Shown in pieces: positions 8,335-18,320 of a stretch of DNA of 64,000 bases. Position 1 is the first letter of the stretch; each line of letters opens with the position of its first letter. The stretch is from Planctomycetota bacterium (GTDB taxonomy: Bacteria > Planctomycetota > UBA1135), in NCBI GenBank assembly GCA_004295085.1, contig SHNF01000005.1, positions 301,092-365,091 of the forward strand. The letters run 5' to 3'. The notes under the pieces are model-generated. The model saw nothing but the letters and a program-made list of their open reading frames with translations, did not search any database and had not been told where the DNA came from. A program made the position numbers and the translations under genes.

Positions 8335-8844
8335 ATGCACACAAACTGCCGCCACGGAGGCCTGGAGCTGCGCGAGGATCTGCGCGAGCAGCTCTGGTCC
8401 TGGCACCTGCAGCGCGTGGCGCGCTGGCTGATGGCACTGGTCGTCCTGGCCGGCGCGCTCGGCCTGGCCGGCGACGGGCCGCTGGACCGGGGCCGCTCCG
8501 GCGCGGGCGACGCCAGCCTGCGCCTCGAGTACGGGCGCCGCCTGAGGCGCGACGCGCCCGCCGTCCTGCGTGTGGTGGCGCAGGCGCAGCCGGGGATGGC
8601 GGAAGTCCGCGTCGCCATCGCCCGCAGCTGGCTGGAGCGCGTGCGCGTGGATGCGGTCCTGCCGCCGGCGCAGCGCGTGGAAGCGGCCGCCGCGCATCAG
8701 ACCTGGATCTTCCCGCTGGCCGGTGCCGGCGGCCCCGTGGTCCTGCGCTTCCACTACCGGCCGCTGCACGCGGGCGCCCTGAACGGCTGGATCCGCCGGG
8801 ATGGCGCCGCGCCCGCAGCCCTGAGCCAGTACGTCCTGCCCTGA
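8335..8844 (+). CDS. Unrecognised membrane-anchored protein next to DUF421 gene
   Basis: A 169-residue protein I do not recognise. One hydrophobic helix (about residues 28-47, LMALVVLAGALGLAGDG region) follows a charged N-terminus, then a 120-residue domain with beta-like alternation (VRVAIARSWLERVRVDAVL; GPVVLRFHYRPL) that would lie outside the membrane. It ends 11 nt before the DUF421 gene and is probably co-transcribed, so a joint role is likely. The ATG at 8335 was taken as the first in-frame ATG before the conserved-looking part. Confidence 0.6.
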   Translation: MHTNCRHGGLELREDLREQLWSWHLQRVARWLMALVVLAGALGLAGDGPLDRGRSGAGDASLRLEYGRRLRRDAPAVLRVVAQAQPGMAEVRVAIARSWLERVRVDAVLPPAQRVEAAAAHQTWIFPLAGAGGPVVLRFHYRPLHAGALNGWIRRDGAAPAALSQYVLP

Positions 8845-8855
8845 ACGCCCCACCG

Positions 8856-9308
8856 ATGCACACCGTCCTCAACGCCGCGATCCTGTACATGCTCCTGCTG
8901 GTGGTGTTCCGCATGGCCGGGCGGCGCGTGCTGGCCAAGATCACCACCTTCGACCTCGTGCTGCTCCTGGTCGTCAGCGAGGCGACCCAGCAGGCCTTCC
9001 TCGGGACCGAGGACGCCTCGCTCACCACCGCGGCGCTCGCGATCCTGACGCTGGTGGCGCTGGATGTCGCCCTGGCCCAGGTCAAGCAGCGCCTGCCCCG
9101 GCTGGAGAGCTGGCTGGACGGCACCCCGCTGGTGATCGTGGAGGACGGGCGCCCCCTGCGCGACCGCATGGCGCGCGCCCGCGTCGGCGTGGACGACGTC
9201 ATGGCCGCCGCGCGCGCGCTGCAGGGCCTGGAGCGGATGGAGCAGATCCGCTACGCGGTCCTGGAGCGCAACGGCGAGATCACCGTGATCCCGCGCTCGC
9301 CGCGCTGA
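8856..9308 (+). CDS. DUF421 (YetF/YcaP-type) membrane protein
   Basis: A 150-residue member of the DUF421 family. Three hydrophobic segments occupy about residues 5-75, including the diagnostic FRMAGRRVLAKITTFDLVLLLVVSEATQQAF. The soluble C-terminal part has SWLDGTPLVIVEDGR and an ERNGEITVIPR ending, matching the YetF cytoplasmic domain. The molecular function of the family is not established; stress- and envelope-related roles have been suggested. It follows the 169-residue protein by 11 nt and converges on the SRPBCC gene, with the stops 5 nt apart. Confidence 0.85.
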   Translation: MHTVLNAAILYMLLLVVFRMAGRRVLAKITTFDLVLLLVVSEATQQAFLGTEDASLTTAALAILTLVALDVALAQVKQRLPRLESWLDGTPLVIVEDGRPLRDRMARARVGVDDVMAAARALQGLERMEQIRYAVLERNGEITVIPRSPR

Positions 9309-9313
9309 GCGCG

Positions 9314-9811
9314 TCAGGGCGCGACTTCGGGCCGTGGGGCGCCGGGCTCGTGCACGACGTCGCCCACGATCTCGCCGCGCCAAGCGCCGGTGGGCGCGCC
9401 GCGCGCCTCGATGAACTCCTGGAAGCGCTGAAGGTCGCCATCTACGCGTGCAGTCACCGCGCCGAGCATGCTGCCCGTGCTCTGCAGCGGGCCTTCGGGA
9501 TCATAGTCCAGGTGCAGCGTGATGCGGGTCCGACACGGGGACACCGCCTCGAAGGCGACCGTGCCCTCGTTGCGGGCACCGCTGGTGCTGCGCCACGCGA
9601 TCAGGCGGTCCGGATCCTGGGCGGTGATCTCGGCGGTCCAGGTGACCTCCTTGCCGCCGATCTCCGCGCGCCACAGCAGGCGCTTCGGGTCGCTCTGGCG
9701 CACCTCCTTCACGCCCTCCATGCAGCGCGGGAAGTCCTCGAACTGCGTCCACTGGTTGTACGCCGCCTGAACCGGCACATTGACGTCGATGGATTTGGAG
9801 ATGTGGGGCAC
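9314..9811 (-). CDS. SRPBCC-family protein (polyketide cyclase/coenzyme Q-binding type)
   Basis: A 165-residue START/SRPBCC-fold protein. It opens with ISKSIDVNVPVQAAYNQWTQFEDFPRCM, the pattern shared by coenzyme-Q-binding COQ10/START-like small-ligand proteins, and continues with LIAWRSTSGARNEGTVAFE and RITLHLDYDP. The fold encloses a hydrophobic ligand; none can be named here. Tail residues after about 145 are charged and probably flexible. The GTG start has a GGGAG about 10 nt upstream. It is the last gene of the minus-strand block led by nrdR and smc, 72 nt after smc. Confidence 0.82.
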   Translation of the reverse strand: MPHISKSIDVNVPVQAAYNQWTQFEDFPRCMEGVKEVRQSDPKRLLWRAEIGGKEVTWTAEITAQDPDRLIAWRSTSGARNEGTVAFEAVSPCRTRITLHLDYDPEGPLQSTGSMLGAVTARVDGDLQRFQEFIEARGAPTGAWRGEIVGDVVHEPGAPRPEVAP

Positions 9812-9883
9812 GCTCGGACTACTCCCGCGGGCGCATGACCTGCCCTGTCTCCTACGCCCGGCGCAGCCGCGGGGCCGCGGAAA

Positions 9884-12800
9884 TCAGGCCGTGGCGGGCG
9901 TGTCCTGGCCGCTGAAGCGGGCCGCGGCCAGCGCGTCCTCGGGCAGATCGCCGCCGCGCAGGCGCGAGGCGCCGGGGCCACCCGCCGCCGCCGGCGTGTC
10001 CGGGATCTCCGACAGCTCCACGGCCACCACCAGGCTGACGCCGGCGCGGCGCATGGTGACGCCGAACAAGCGCTCGCAGCGCGCCATGGTGAGCTTGTTG
10101 TGCGTCACCACCAGGAACTGCGTGTCGCCGGTGAAGTCGTGCAGCACGTCCAGGAAGCGCTCCACGTTGGCGTCGTCCAGCGCCGCGTCCACCTCGTCCA
10201 GCAGGCAGAAGGGGCTGGGGCGCGAGCGGAACACTGCGAGCAGCAGCGCCAGCGCGGTGAGCGTGCGCTCGCCGCCGCTCAGCAGGTTGATGGAGCGCAG
10301 CTCCTTGCCCGGCGGGCGCACGTGGATCTCGATGCCGGCGTCCAGCGCGTCGGCGCCCCCGCCCAGGCTCAGCTCGGCCTTGCCGCCGCGGAACAGGCGG
10401 CGGAAGATGCCTTCGAAGTGCTGCTGGACGCCTTCGAAGGTCTCCAGGAAGCGCGCGCGGCAGCGGTTGTCCAGGTCCTCGATGGTGGCCAGCAGGTTGG
10501 CTCGCGCCGCCTGCAGGTCGTCGCGCTCGCGCTCCAGGAAGGCGGCGCGCTGCTCCTGCTGCTCCAGCTCCGCCACCGCCTCCAGGTTCACCGGGCCGAT
10601 GCCGGCCAGCTTCTCGCGCAGCTCGGCCGCCTCCGCCGCCAGCGCCGCGTAGGCGTCCGCGTCCGGAGCGGCCGCGGCGGCGATGCCGAGGCCGCGCGCC
10701 AGGTCCTCGACCGGCTGCTGGAACTCGTCGGTCACGCCGCGCACGATCTCCTGGCGCGCCAGCTCGGTGCGCTGCAGCTGCAGCGCCAGCTCCTGGCGCT
10801 CGCTGAGCAGGGTCTCCAAGCGCGCGCCCTCGCCTTCGGCGCGCGCCTGCAGCTCGGACACGGCGCCCGCCGCCAGCTCCAGCTCGCGCGCGCCGGCTGC
10901 GATGCGCTGCTCCACGCCGGCGCGTGCGCCCAGCAGCGCGCGCACTTCCGCGCGCGCCGCCTCGGCGTCGCCGCGCAGGGCCGCGACCCGCTCCAGGAGG
11001 CTGCCGGTCTCGCGCTCCAGGCGCCGGCGCTCCTCGGCGTGGCGCTCGACCTGCTGGCGCGCCTCGCCGCAGCGCTCGCGCCGGTGGCGCAGCTCCTGGG
11101 CGTAGCGCTCGCCGCACAGGCGCGCCTCCTGCAGCGCCGCCTGCGCCTGCTCCAGGGCCTGCTCGCGCTCGCTGGCCTGCGCCTCGGCGTGCTCCAGGTC
11201 CACCATCTGGCGCAGGCGGCGCGCTTCCGCGCCGTCGCGCTGCGCCGCGGCGGCCGCCTCCTCGCCGGCTGCGCCCTCGGCCGCCGCGCGCAGCTGCTCC
11301 TGCTCGTGCTCCAGGGTCCGGGTCTCGTCGCGCAGCGCGCGCGTGCGCCGGCCGCAGTCCTGCACGCGCGCTTCGGCGCGCTCGCGCGCCGCCAGGGCCT
11401 CGCGCAGGTCGCCCTCCAGGCTGCGCAGCTGTTCTTCCACGGCGGTCAGGGCGGCACGCGCCTTGCCTGCCGCGGCGCTGGCCGCCGCGTCCTCGGCCTC
11501 GGCCGACTGGAGCGCGGACTGGGCCGCCTCGGCGGCGTTGCGGCGCGCCAGCAGGCCGGCCGCGTCCTCGCCGTGCAGCAGGCCCACGCGCGCGTAGCCG
11601 CGCCCGTGCAGTTCGCCGTCGCGCGACAGAAACAAGGCCCCGGGATGGGCCTCGGCCAGGCGCGCGGCCTCGTCGGCGCTGTCCACGCAGTACACCTCGC
11701 CCAGGCGGCTGCACAGGGCGTCGCAGCGCAGCGGATCGCCCTCCAGCAGCGCGCGCAACGGCCGCGCCGCGGCTACGTGCACCGGCGCCGGCCCGCCGCC
11801 GGAAGGGAAGAACAGGTCGAAGCAGCCGCCGCGCAGGGCGCCGCGGCGCGCGCGCCGGTCGGCCCACAGCGCGTGCTGCATGCGCCCCAGCAGGTTCTCC
11901 AGCAGCCGGTCCCAGGGCTCGGGCACGCGCACGCCGGCCAGCGCCAGGCCGGCGACGCCTTCCGGCAGGCGGCGCAGCGCGGCGCGCACCTGCGCCGGCA
12001 GGCCCGCCAGCTCCTCCTCCACGCTCTGCAGCGTCAGCAGGCGCGTGCGCGCCTCCGCGCCGCGCTGGCGCGCCGTGCCCGCCGCCTCGGTGAACGTCTC
12101 CAGCTCCGCGCGCAGGTGCGCGGCGGTCTCCGCCAGCTCGCCGGCGCGGCTCTCGCGGTGGCTCAGGGACTCGGCCGCGGCGGCCAGCTCGCTGTCCGCG
12201 GCCGCGAGCTCGGCCGCCACCGAGGCGGTCTCCGCCGCCAGGTCGCTCCGGCGCCGCAGCAGCGCGGCACAGCCGCCCTCGGCGGCGCTGCGGCGCTCGG
12301 CGGCGGCGGTCAGCGCGTTCTGTGCGAGCGTGCGCTCGTGCAGCGCGTCGAGCAGCCCGCGGCGCAGCTCCTCCATGCGGTTGCGCGCCGTCTGGAAGTC
12401 CGCGCGCGCGCCCTGGAACGCGGCCTCGGCCGCCGTGAGCGCGGCGTCCACATGGGCGTGCGCGGCCTCCTGGCGCCCCCGCTCCTCCTCCAGGGCGTGC
12501 ACGGCGGCCAGCTGTTCCGACTCCAGGCGCTGCAGCTCCTGCAGGCGCTGGCACTCGGCGCCGTGGCGATGCTCCAGCTCGCCGGCGCGCGCCTCCAGGC
12601 CACGGCTGCGCTCCTCCAGGCCCGCGGCGCGCTCCTTGGCGCGGGCCGCCTCCTCGCGCAGGCCCTCGTGGCGCTGGCGCAGCGTCTCCTCCTCGCGCCG
12701 CAGCGACCGCAGCCGCGCCTCGGCCTGCTCGCGCTCGCTGCGCAGCGCGGTCACGCGCTGCTCCAGGTCCCCGGCCTGCGCGCGCAGACGTTCCTCGTCG

Positions 12801-13516
12801 GCGCGCAGGCGCGCGGCCTCGGCCAGCGCCACCTCCACGCGCACCTGGCGGTAGCGGTCGCGCAGCTCCAGGAAACGCCTGACCTTGCCGGCCTGATAGC
12901 GCAGCGAGCGCACGTTCCTGGCCACCTCGCCGAGCACGTCCTCCACGCGCGCCAGGTCGGCCGCCGCCCCCTCGAGCTTGCGCTGCGCCTCCAGCTTGCG
13001 CGCCTTGTACTTGCTGATGCCGGCCGCCTCCTCGAACACGCTGCGGCGCTCGGCCGGATTGGCGGCCAGCACCGCGTCGATCTTGCCCTGCGCCAGCACC
13101 ATGTAGCCGCGCACGCCCAGGCCGGTGTCCATGAGCAGGTCGCGCACGTCCTTGCGCCGGACCTTGCGTCCTTGCACCAGGAACTCGCTCTCGCCGGTGC
13201 GGAACAGGCGCCGCCCCACCGCCAGCTCGGCGCCGGCCTCCACCACCTGGCCGCGCGTGTCGCTCAGGATCACCTCCACCACGGCGTAGGGCGCGGGCGC
13301 GCGCCCCTCCGCGCCCTTGAAGATGACGTCCTCCATGGCGTCGGCACGCAAGGCCTTGGCCGAGCGCTCGCCCATGACCCACAGCAGTGCGTCCACCACG
13401 TTGGACTTGCCGCAGCCATTGGGCCCGACGATGCCGGTCAGCCCGCGCTGCACCGGGATCACGGTGCGGTCGGCAAAGGACTTGAAGCCCTCGAGCTCGA
13501 TGCGCTTGAGCTGCAT
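9884..13516 (-). CDS. smc: Chromosome segregation ATPase SMC
   Basis: A full-length SMC of 1210 residues that loads onto DNA with ScpA/ScpB and organises the chromosome. The N-terminal head begins LKRIELEGFKSFADRT and carries Walker A GPNGCGKSN at residues 31-39. Two long coiled-coil arms rich in Ala, Glu, Arg and Leu flank a hinge near residues 500-660. The C-terminal head has the signature LLSGGERTLTALALL and Walker B FCLLDEVDAALDD. The coiled coil is unusually rich in Ala and Arg, as expected from the base composition. It starts 1 nt after the nrdR stop, so the two are one operon; scpA and scpB are not in the window. Confidence 0.97.
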   Translation of the reverse strand: MQLKRIELEGFKSFADRTVIPVQRGLTGIVGPNGCGKSNVVDALLWVMGERSAKALRADAMEDVIFKGAEGRAPAPYAVVEVILSDTRGQVVEAGAELAVGRRLFRTGESEFLVQGRKVRRKDVRDLLMDTGLGVRGYMVLAQGKIDAVLAANPAERRSVFEEAAGISKYKARKLEAQRKLEGAAADLARVEDVLGEVARNVRSLRYQAGKVRRFLELRDRYRQVRVEVALAEAARLRADEERLRAQAGDLEQRVTALRSEREQAEARLRSLRREEETLRQRHEGLREEAARAKERAAGLEERSRGLEARAGELEHRHGAECQRLQELQRLESEQLAAVHALEEERGRQEAAHAHVDAALTAAEAAFQGARADFQTARNRMEELRRGLLDALHERTLAQNALTAAAERRSAAEGGCAALLRRRSDLAAETASVAAELAAADSELAAAAESLSHRESRAGELAETAAHLRAELETFTEAAGTARQRGAEARTRLLTLQSVEEELAGLPAQVRAALRRLPEGVAGLALAGVRVPEPWDRLLENLLGRMQHALWADRRARRGALRGGCFDLFFPSGGGPAPVHVAAARPLRALLEGDPLRCDALCSRLGEVYCVDSADEAARLAEAHPGALFLSRDGELHGRGYARVGLLHGEDAAGLLARRNAAEAAQSALQSAEAEDAAASAAAGKARAALTAVEEQLRSLEGDLREALAARERAEARVQDCGRRTRALRDETRTLEHEQEQLRAAAEGAAGEEAAAAAQRDGAEARRLRQMVDLEHAEAQASEREQALEQAQAALQEARLCGERYAQELRHRRERCGEARQQVERHAEERRRLERETGSLLERVAALRGDAEAARAEVRALLGARAGVEQRIAAGARELELAAGAVSELQARAEGEGARLETLLSERQELALQLQRTELARQEIVRGVTDEFQQPVEDLARGLGIAAAAAPDADAYAALAAEAAELREKLAGIGPVNLEAVAELEQQEQRAAFLERERDDLQAARANLLATIEDLDNRCRARFLETFEGVQQHFEGIFRRLFRGGKAELSLGGGADALDAGIEIHVRPPGKELRSINLLSGGERTLTALALLLAVFRSRPSPFCLLDEVDAALDDANVERFLDVLHDFTGDTQFLVVTHNKLTMARCERLFGVTMRRAGVSLVVAVELSEIPDTPAAAGGPGASRLRGGDLPEDALAAARFSGQDTPATA

Positions 13517-13517
13517 G

Positions 13518-13988
13518 TCAGGATTCGGCGCGTCCGGCCTTCTCGATCAGCGGCTTCAGCTCTTCCAGGAACTGCGACACGTCCTTGAACTCGCGGTACA
13601 CCGAGGCGAAGCGCACGTAGGCGACCTGGTCCAGCTTGCGCAGCTCATCCATGACGAGCTGACCGATGATCTTGCTGGGCACCTCCCGGTCGTATTCCTC
13701 CGAAAGCCGGCGCTCGATGCGGCTGGTGATCTCTTCCAGGGCCTCCAGCGACACGGGTCGCTTCTCGCAGGCCTTGAGCAAGCCCTTCAGGATCTTGTTG
13801 CGATCGAAGGGCACGCGCGAGCCGTCCTTCTTCACCACGCGCAGCGGGGCCTCCTCCGTGCGCTCGTAGGTCGTGAAGCGCCGGCCGCATTCCATGCATT
13901 CGCGGCGCCGGCGGATCGCGAACCCGTCCGTCGAGGAACGCGAGTCGATGACACGGTCGTTGTCGTTCTTGCAGTACGGGCAGCGCAC
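13518..13988 (-). CDS. nrdR: Transcriptional repressor NrdR
   Basis: A 156-residue NrdR, the ATP/dATP-sensing repressor of ribonucleotide reductase genes. The zinc ribbon is made by CPYC near the N-terminus and CMEC around residues 31-34, and the ATP-cone spans about residues 49-139 ([20 protein letters not shown] onward). The start is GTG. Its targets are not in this window, and no obvious pair of NrdR boxes is seen in front of its own gene. A possible promoter, TACAAA, is about 27 nt before the start. It is followed immediately by smc. Confidence 0.96.
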   Translation of the reverse strand: MRCPYCKNDNDRVIDSRSSTDGFAIRRRRECMECGRRFTTYERTEEAPLRVVKKDGSRVPFDRNKILKGLLKACEKRPVSLEALEEITSRIERRLSEEYDREVPSKIIGQLVMDELRKLDQVAYVRFASVYREFKDVSQFLEELKPLIEKAGRAES

Positions 13989-14056
13989 GCCTGGCGGGGG
14001 TTGAGGCGGGTTTGTACCACAATGACTTGTGTCAGTTCCACGGCGGCGGCGGCCTT

Positions 14057-15418
14057 TTATTTGCCGACGCAGAAGCGCGCGAAGATTCGGTCCAGGAGGT
14101 CTTCGGGGCTGAGGCGGCCCACCAGCTCGGCCAGGGCCGACAGGGCCGACCGTATCTCCTCGGCCACCAGGTCCGAGGGTCCCCCGCCGCGGTGCAGCCG
14201 CCGGGCGGCGGCCACGGCGCCGGCAGCCGCCTGCAGGGCCGCGTGGTGGCGCTCCGCGGCGGCCTGCGCGCCGTCCTGCGCGTCCTCAGCGCCACGCAGC
14301 TCCGCGGCCGTGGCCCGCGCCAGGTCCGCCAGCCCGCGCCCGTCACGGCTGGAAACCCAGACGTTGCTGCCGAGGGCCTCGGCCCGCTCGAGCTCGGCGT
14401 CCGGCGCCTGCCGCGGCAGGTCGGCGTGGGTCCAGACCACGAGGACGTGCTGTTCGGCCGGCGGCTGCGGCACGCGCGCGCACGGGCTGCTGGAGTCCAC
14501 CACCAGCCAGTACAGCGCCAGCGGGGCCTGCCCGGCGGCACGCGCGCGCGCGGCCGCATCGCGCGGGTCCACGGCCGGAGCGCCCACGCCCGGCCCGTCC
14601 ACCAGGATCCACGGCGCGTCCGCCGGCTCCGGCTGCCACGGCGCCTCCAGGCAGTCGCGGGTGGTTCCCGCCTGCGCCGAGACCAGCGCCTCCACCCCGG
14701 TCAAGGCGCGGAACAAGCTGGTCTTGCCGGCGTTGGGCGCGCCCCACAGGCCGATGCGCGGGCCCGGCGCCTGCACGCGGCGCTGGGCTTCGCCGCGCAG
14801 GCCCTCTGCCACCGCGTCGGCGGCGCGCTGCAGCAGGTCCGACACCTCGGAGGGCCGCAGGTCGGCGGCATCGCCCTCCTCGAAATCGAGGCCTGCCTCC
14901 AGCTCGGTCAGGGCCGCACCCAGGGCCTCGCGCGCGGCGGCCGCCTGCGCGCCCAGGCTCCCGGCCAGCACCGCGGCAGCGGCGCGGGCGCTGGCGGCGC
15001 TGCGCGCCTGCACGAGCGCCAGCACGGCCTCGGCCTGGGCCAGGTCCAGGCGGCCGCGCAAGAAGGCGCGGCGGGTGAACTCCCCGGGCTGCGCCGGCCG
15101 CAGTCCGCGGGCGCACAGCTGCTCGAGCACCGCGTCCACCACCGGCGCGCAGCCCGGCAGGTGCAGCTCAAGCACGTCCTCGCCGGTGGCGCTGGCGGGC
15201 TGGGGGAACACCAGGACGGCCACCGGGACGCAGCAGCCCGCGCTCCACTCCAGGAGGCCGGCGCGGGCCTCGCGCCGGCCGCGCGGACGCGGGCAGCGCG
15301 GCGGCAGCAGCGCGTCCGCGGCGTCCAGCAGGCCGGCACCGCTGAGGCGGATCACCGCGCGTTCCGCGGCACCCGGCGGCGTGGCCACGGCGGCGATCCA
15401 GTCCGCCTGCGGCTTCAT
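14057..15418 (-). CDS. mnmE: tRNA modification GTPase MnmE
   Basis: GTPase that with MnmG modifies the wobble uridine of tRNAs, 453 residues. The N-terminal folate-binding domain has [22 protein letters not shown], and the protein ends FCVGK, matching the conserved C-terminal (C)xGK. In the G domain, G1 is GAPNAGKTS (226-234) and G2 TTRD (252-255). G3 reads DGPG (274-277) rather than DTAG, and G4 reads THAD (330-333) rather than NKxD, so two nucleotide-binding motifs are atypical. The helical segment around the G domain is present. It overlaps yidC by ATGA. mnmG is not in the window. Confidence 0.92.
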   Translation of the reverse strand: MKPQADWIAAVATPPGAAERAVIRLSGAGLLDAADALLPPRCPRPRGRREARAGLLEWSAGCCVPVAVLVFPQPASATGEDVLELHLPGCAPVVDAVLEQLCARGLRPAQPGEFTRRAFLRGRLDLAQAEAVLALVQARSAASARAAAAVLAGSLGAQAAAAREALGAALTELEAGLDFEEGDAADLRPSEVSDLLQRAADAVAEGLRGEAQRRVQAPGPRIGLWGAPNAGKTSLFRALTGVEALVSAQAGTTRDCLEAPWQPEPADAPWILVDGPGVGAPAVDPRDAAARARAAGQAPLALYWLVVDSSSPCARVPQPPAEQHVLVVWTHADLPRQAPDAELERAEALGSNVWVSSRDGRGLADLARATAAELRGAEDAQDGAQAAAERHHAALQAAAGAVAAARRLHRGGGPSDLVAEEIRSALSALAELVGRLSPEDLLDRIFARFCVGK

Positions 15419-17427
15419 GTCCGGCGCGGGGCCGCTGCCGGCGCCGGCACCGGCCAGTGCTTGCGGATCACCTTGGTCTCGAAGATGGCGAGGCTGCTGC
15501 TCGTGATCATGTACAGCGACAGGCCGGCGGCGTAGTTGTACAGCATCAGGCCGAACACGATCGGCATGAACATCATCATCTTCTGCATCTGCGCCTGCTG
15601 GGGGTCGGCGGGCTTGGGCATGGCGCGTTGCTGCAGGACCCACAGCACCACCATCAGAATGGGCAGGACGTTCAGGCTGGTGACGCTGCGTAAGGGCCAG
15701 AAGTCCAGGATCGGGCCGCCGAACGCGATCAGGGCGTCGGGGCGCGACAGGTCCCGCATCCACAGCACGAACGGCTCCTCGCGCAGCAGGATGGACGAGC
15801 GCAGGGCAGCGAACAGGCCGATGAACACCGGGAACTGCAGCAGGATCGGAAGGCAGCCGCCGAAGGGCGGCGACATCTTGTGCTCCCGGTACAGGCGGAA
15901 GGTCTCCTCGTTCTGCTTCTGCGGGTTGCCGGCGTACTTCTTCTTGATGGCGTCCATCTCGGGCTTGAGGCGCGCCACCTTGGCCTGGTACTCGGCCATC
16001 TTCAGCTGGCTGCGCCGGTTCACCGGGAACAGCAGCGCCCGCACCAGGATCGTCATGAGGATGATGGCCACGCCCCAGTTGCGCACCAGCAGCTGGAAGC
16101 CCTGGACGATGGCCAGGATGGCGTCGGCCACGTAGCGCGTGAAGAAGATGCGGTAGAACAGCGACTGCCCGTAGTCCACGCGCCGGATCACCGCCTTGTA
16201 AGGCGTGTATTCCGCCCGCCGGAGGATCTTGGGGTCCTTGGGCCCCAGGTACCACTCGAAGCCGCGCCCGGCCGCGGCCGCGCCGGGCTGGCCCAGGTGC
16301 AGGCGGAAGTGCCCGGCGACCGAGGCGCGCAGCCACGAGTCCTCGCGCGCCGCGGCGGCGCGCACGTAGTACTGCTGGCGCAGCGTGGCCGCTTCGGCGA
16401 CGCTCATGCCGAGGCGCTGCGCCAGCTGCTCGTCGCTGGCCGGGCGGCAGGCCGCGCGGAACAGCTCGGCGTCGGCCTGGGCCACCCGCTGCAGGCGCTC
16501 GGCCTGCTCCGGCGGCACGCGCCGCATCACCTCGTCCTGGTACGCCGTGGCATCGAACAGGACCTCGGCGGTGGCGCCCTCGAACACGCCTTCGCGCGGG
16601 CGGATGGCGTTGAGGTAATACTTGGAGCCCTCCACCACGAACGGCACTTCGCCCTGCCAGCGGGCCGCGACCGCGCGCACCGGCGGCCGGCTGCCGCCCG
16701 GATTGAGGACCTCCATGCTGTCGATCTCGCCGTGGTCCAGCACCGGCGCCGTCACGTACGGATTGGGATAGAAGGAATCCGGCTCGCGCAGGATCCCGCC
16801 GCCGGTGCCGATGCGCAGCGCCAGGTCCTTGCCGGTGAGCTGGCCGGTGAGGGCAACGGCCTGGTCCTCGATCTCCACATGCAGGTCGCCGTCGCGCAGG
16901 CGCACGCTGCGGCTGAGGCGCACGCCGTTGGGCGTGTCCACGTGGAAGCGCAGCTCGCGCGCCCCGTCTCCGCCTTCCAGCGGTCCCTCCACCTCCCAGT
17001 CGAGGGCGCGCAGGTCGGCGCCCAGCAGGCCCTCGGGATCGAAGAGCTGCACCGCGTCGCGGCGGCGGTGGTGCTCCGGGCGCGGCGACTCGCAGCCTTC
17101 CAGCGGCGGATACGCCGGCACCGAAGTGAACAGATTCATCCACTCGCCGCCCTCCACCCCGGCGGAGTGCTCGTTGTGGAACTCGGGCCGGCGGCGCAGG
17201 TCCACGCGGGTGCATCCGGCGCCGCGGTCGGTCCATTCCAGGCGCAGGAAGTCGCTTTCCAGGACGAAGCGGCGCTCCTCCGGCGCCGCGGGCGGATCGA
17301 AGCTGTCCAGCAGCGGCGCCACGCCGCTCGCGCCCTGCGGCGGCTTGTCCGGTGAGCAGGCCCGCAGCATCAGCAGGAACAGCAGGAACAGGCCGCCGTA
17401 GACCAGGACGAGTTGGAGGATGCGCAT
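15415..17427 (-). CDS. yidC: Membrane protein insertase YidC
   Basis: A 670-residue diderm-type YidC with a first transmembrane helix (residues 3-22), a large periplasmic domain to about residue 420, and the five-helix insertase core. The core shows WGVAIILMTILVRALLFPVNRRSQLKMA, with the conserved Arg of the groove, then PPFGGCLPILLQFPVFIGLF, and a last pair of helices near MPIVFGLMLYNYAAGLSLYM. The large periplasmic domain supports an outer-membrane-bearing organism. The usual rnpA/rpmH neighbours are absent; a phosphoesterase lies 18 nt upstream and mnmE overlaps downstream. Confidence 0.96.
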   Translation of the reverse strand: MRILQLVLVYGGLFLLFLLMLRACSPDKPPQGASGVAPLLDSFDPPAAPEERRFVLESDFLRLEWTDRGAGCTRVDLRRRPEFHNEHSAGVEGGEWMNLFTSVPAYPPLEGCESPRPEHHRRRDAVQLFDPEGLLGADLRALDWEVEGPLEGGDGARELRFHVDTPNGVRLSRSVRLRDGDLHVEIEDQAVALTGQLTGKDLALRIGTGGGILREPDSFYPNPYVTAPVLDHGEIDSMEVLNPGGSRPPVRAVAARWQGEVPFVVEGSKYYLNAIRPREGVFEGATAEVLFDATAYQDEVMRRVPPEQAERLQRVAQADAELFRAACRPASDEQLAQRLGMSVAEAATLRQQYYVRAAAAREDSWLRASVAGHFRLHLGQPGAAAAGRGFEWYLGPKDPKILRRAEYTPYKAVIRRVDYGQSLFYRIFFTRYVADAILAIVQGFQLLVRNWGVAIILMTILVRALLFPVNRRSQLKMAEYQAKVARLKPEMDAIKKKYAGNPQKQNEETFRLYREHKMSPPFGGCLPILLQFPVFIGLFAALRSSILLREEPFVLWMRDLSRPDALIAFGGPILDFWPLRSVTSLNVLPILMVVLWVLQQRAMPKPADPQQAQMQKMMMFMPIVFGLMLYNYAAGLSLYMITSSSLAIFETKVIRKHWPVPAPAAAPRRT

Positions 17428-17445
17428 GCAGGAGTCGCGTCGGGA

Positions 17446-18216
17446 TCAGCGGCCCACGAGCAGGCGTGCCGCCAGGCTGCCCGGCAGGTCGGCGGCGCTT
17501 TCGATGCGCCGGCTGGCGCCCAGCACGTCGTACTCCACCCGCCGCCAGCGCGCTTCGTCGCCGTCCAGCAGCAGGTACGCGAGCCGCGGATCGCCGTCGC
17601 GCGGCTGGCCCACGGAGCCGACGTTGATGAGGTAGCGGCGGCCGGGCTCGAGCCGCAGGCGGAACTCAGCGCCGGCGGCGCGCTCGAAGGCGCCGCCTTC
17701 GGGAAAATACCCGGGATGGTGGGTGTGGCCGAAGAAGGTCAGGCGGTGCGCCGCGACCTCGAAGTTGGCGCGCAGCTTCTCGTGGTCCGGCTGCAGCGAG
17801 GGCAGCAGGTACTCCGCCACCGGGTCGCGCGGACTGGCGTGCACAAGCTGCACCGCCTCGGCGCCGTCGCCGGGATCCAGCTCCATGGCCGGCACCAGCC
17901 CGCCGAGCCAGTCCCACAGCCCCCCGTTCTCCTCGACCTCGGGATCCATGGCCCGGCGCGTCCAGTCCAGGGCCTTCAGGGCGCGCTCGTTGAAGCCGCG
18001 GGCGTCGCGCTCGTCCAGGAGCGCGGCGTCGTGGTTGCCCTGCAGCGCCGCCAGGCAGTGCTCGCGGGTCATGCGGATCACCTCGCGCGGCGAGGCGCCA
18101 TAGCCGACGATGTCGCCCAGGCAGTAGATGGCCCGCGGCCGCTGGGCCGCAATGTCGCGCAAGGCGGCTTCCATCGCCTCCAGGTTGGAGTGCAGATCGG
18201 AAATTAAGGCGATCAA
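17446..18216 (-). CDS. Calcineurin-like metallophosphoesterase
   Basis: A 256-residue two-metal phosphoesterase of the YfcE/MJ0936-like group. All motifs are visible: SDLHSN at residues 6-11, GDIVGYG, GNHD, a lone His in LVHASPRD, and GHTHHPG. Its substrate is not evident; relatives act on phosphodiesters or protein phosphates. The start is TTG, preceded by AGGACG as a ribosome-binding site. The first codons (TTG ATC GCC TTA ATT) are unusually AT-rich for this genome, which may keep the 5' end unstructured. It is probably the first gene of the yidC-mnmE unit. Confidence 0.87.
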   Translation of the reverse strand: MIALISDLHSNLEAMEAALRDIAAQRPRAIYCLGDIVGYGASPREVIRMTREHCLAALQGNHDAALLDERDARGFNERALKALDWTRRAMDPEVEENGGLWDWLGGLVPAMELDPGDGAEAVQLVHASPRDPVAEYLLPSLQPDHEKLRANFEVAAHRLTFFGHTHHPGYFPEGGAFERAAGAEFRLRLEPGRRYLINVGSVGQPRDGDPRLAYLLLDGDEARWRRVEYDVLGASRRIESAADLPGSLAARLLVGR

Positions 18217-18320
18217 ACGTCCTGTCCCGACGCCGTCGGAAGCGGTATTCTCGCGCCCGCCCGCGCCGCCCGCAATCCTTCATCGGCGCCGCGGCACTCC
18301 GGGTCCCGACGCGTTCCGCC

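Noticed and set aside
9852..13588. Very long open frames on both strands across the smc gene
   Set aside because: GC-rich codon use keeps other frames open. Their translations are low-complexity Arg/Ala/Gly chains without domains, while the smc frame has all SMC motifs.
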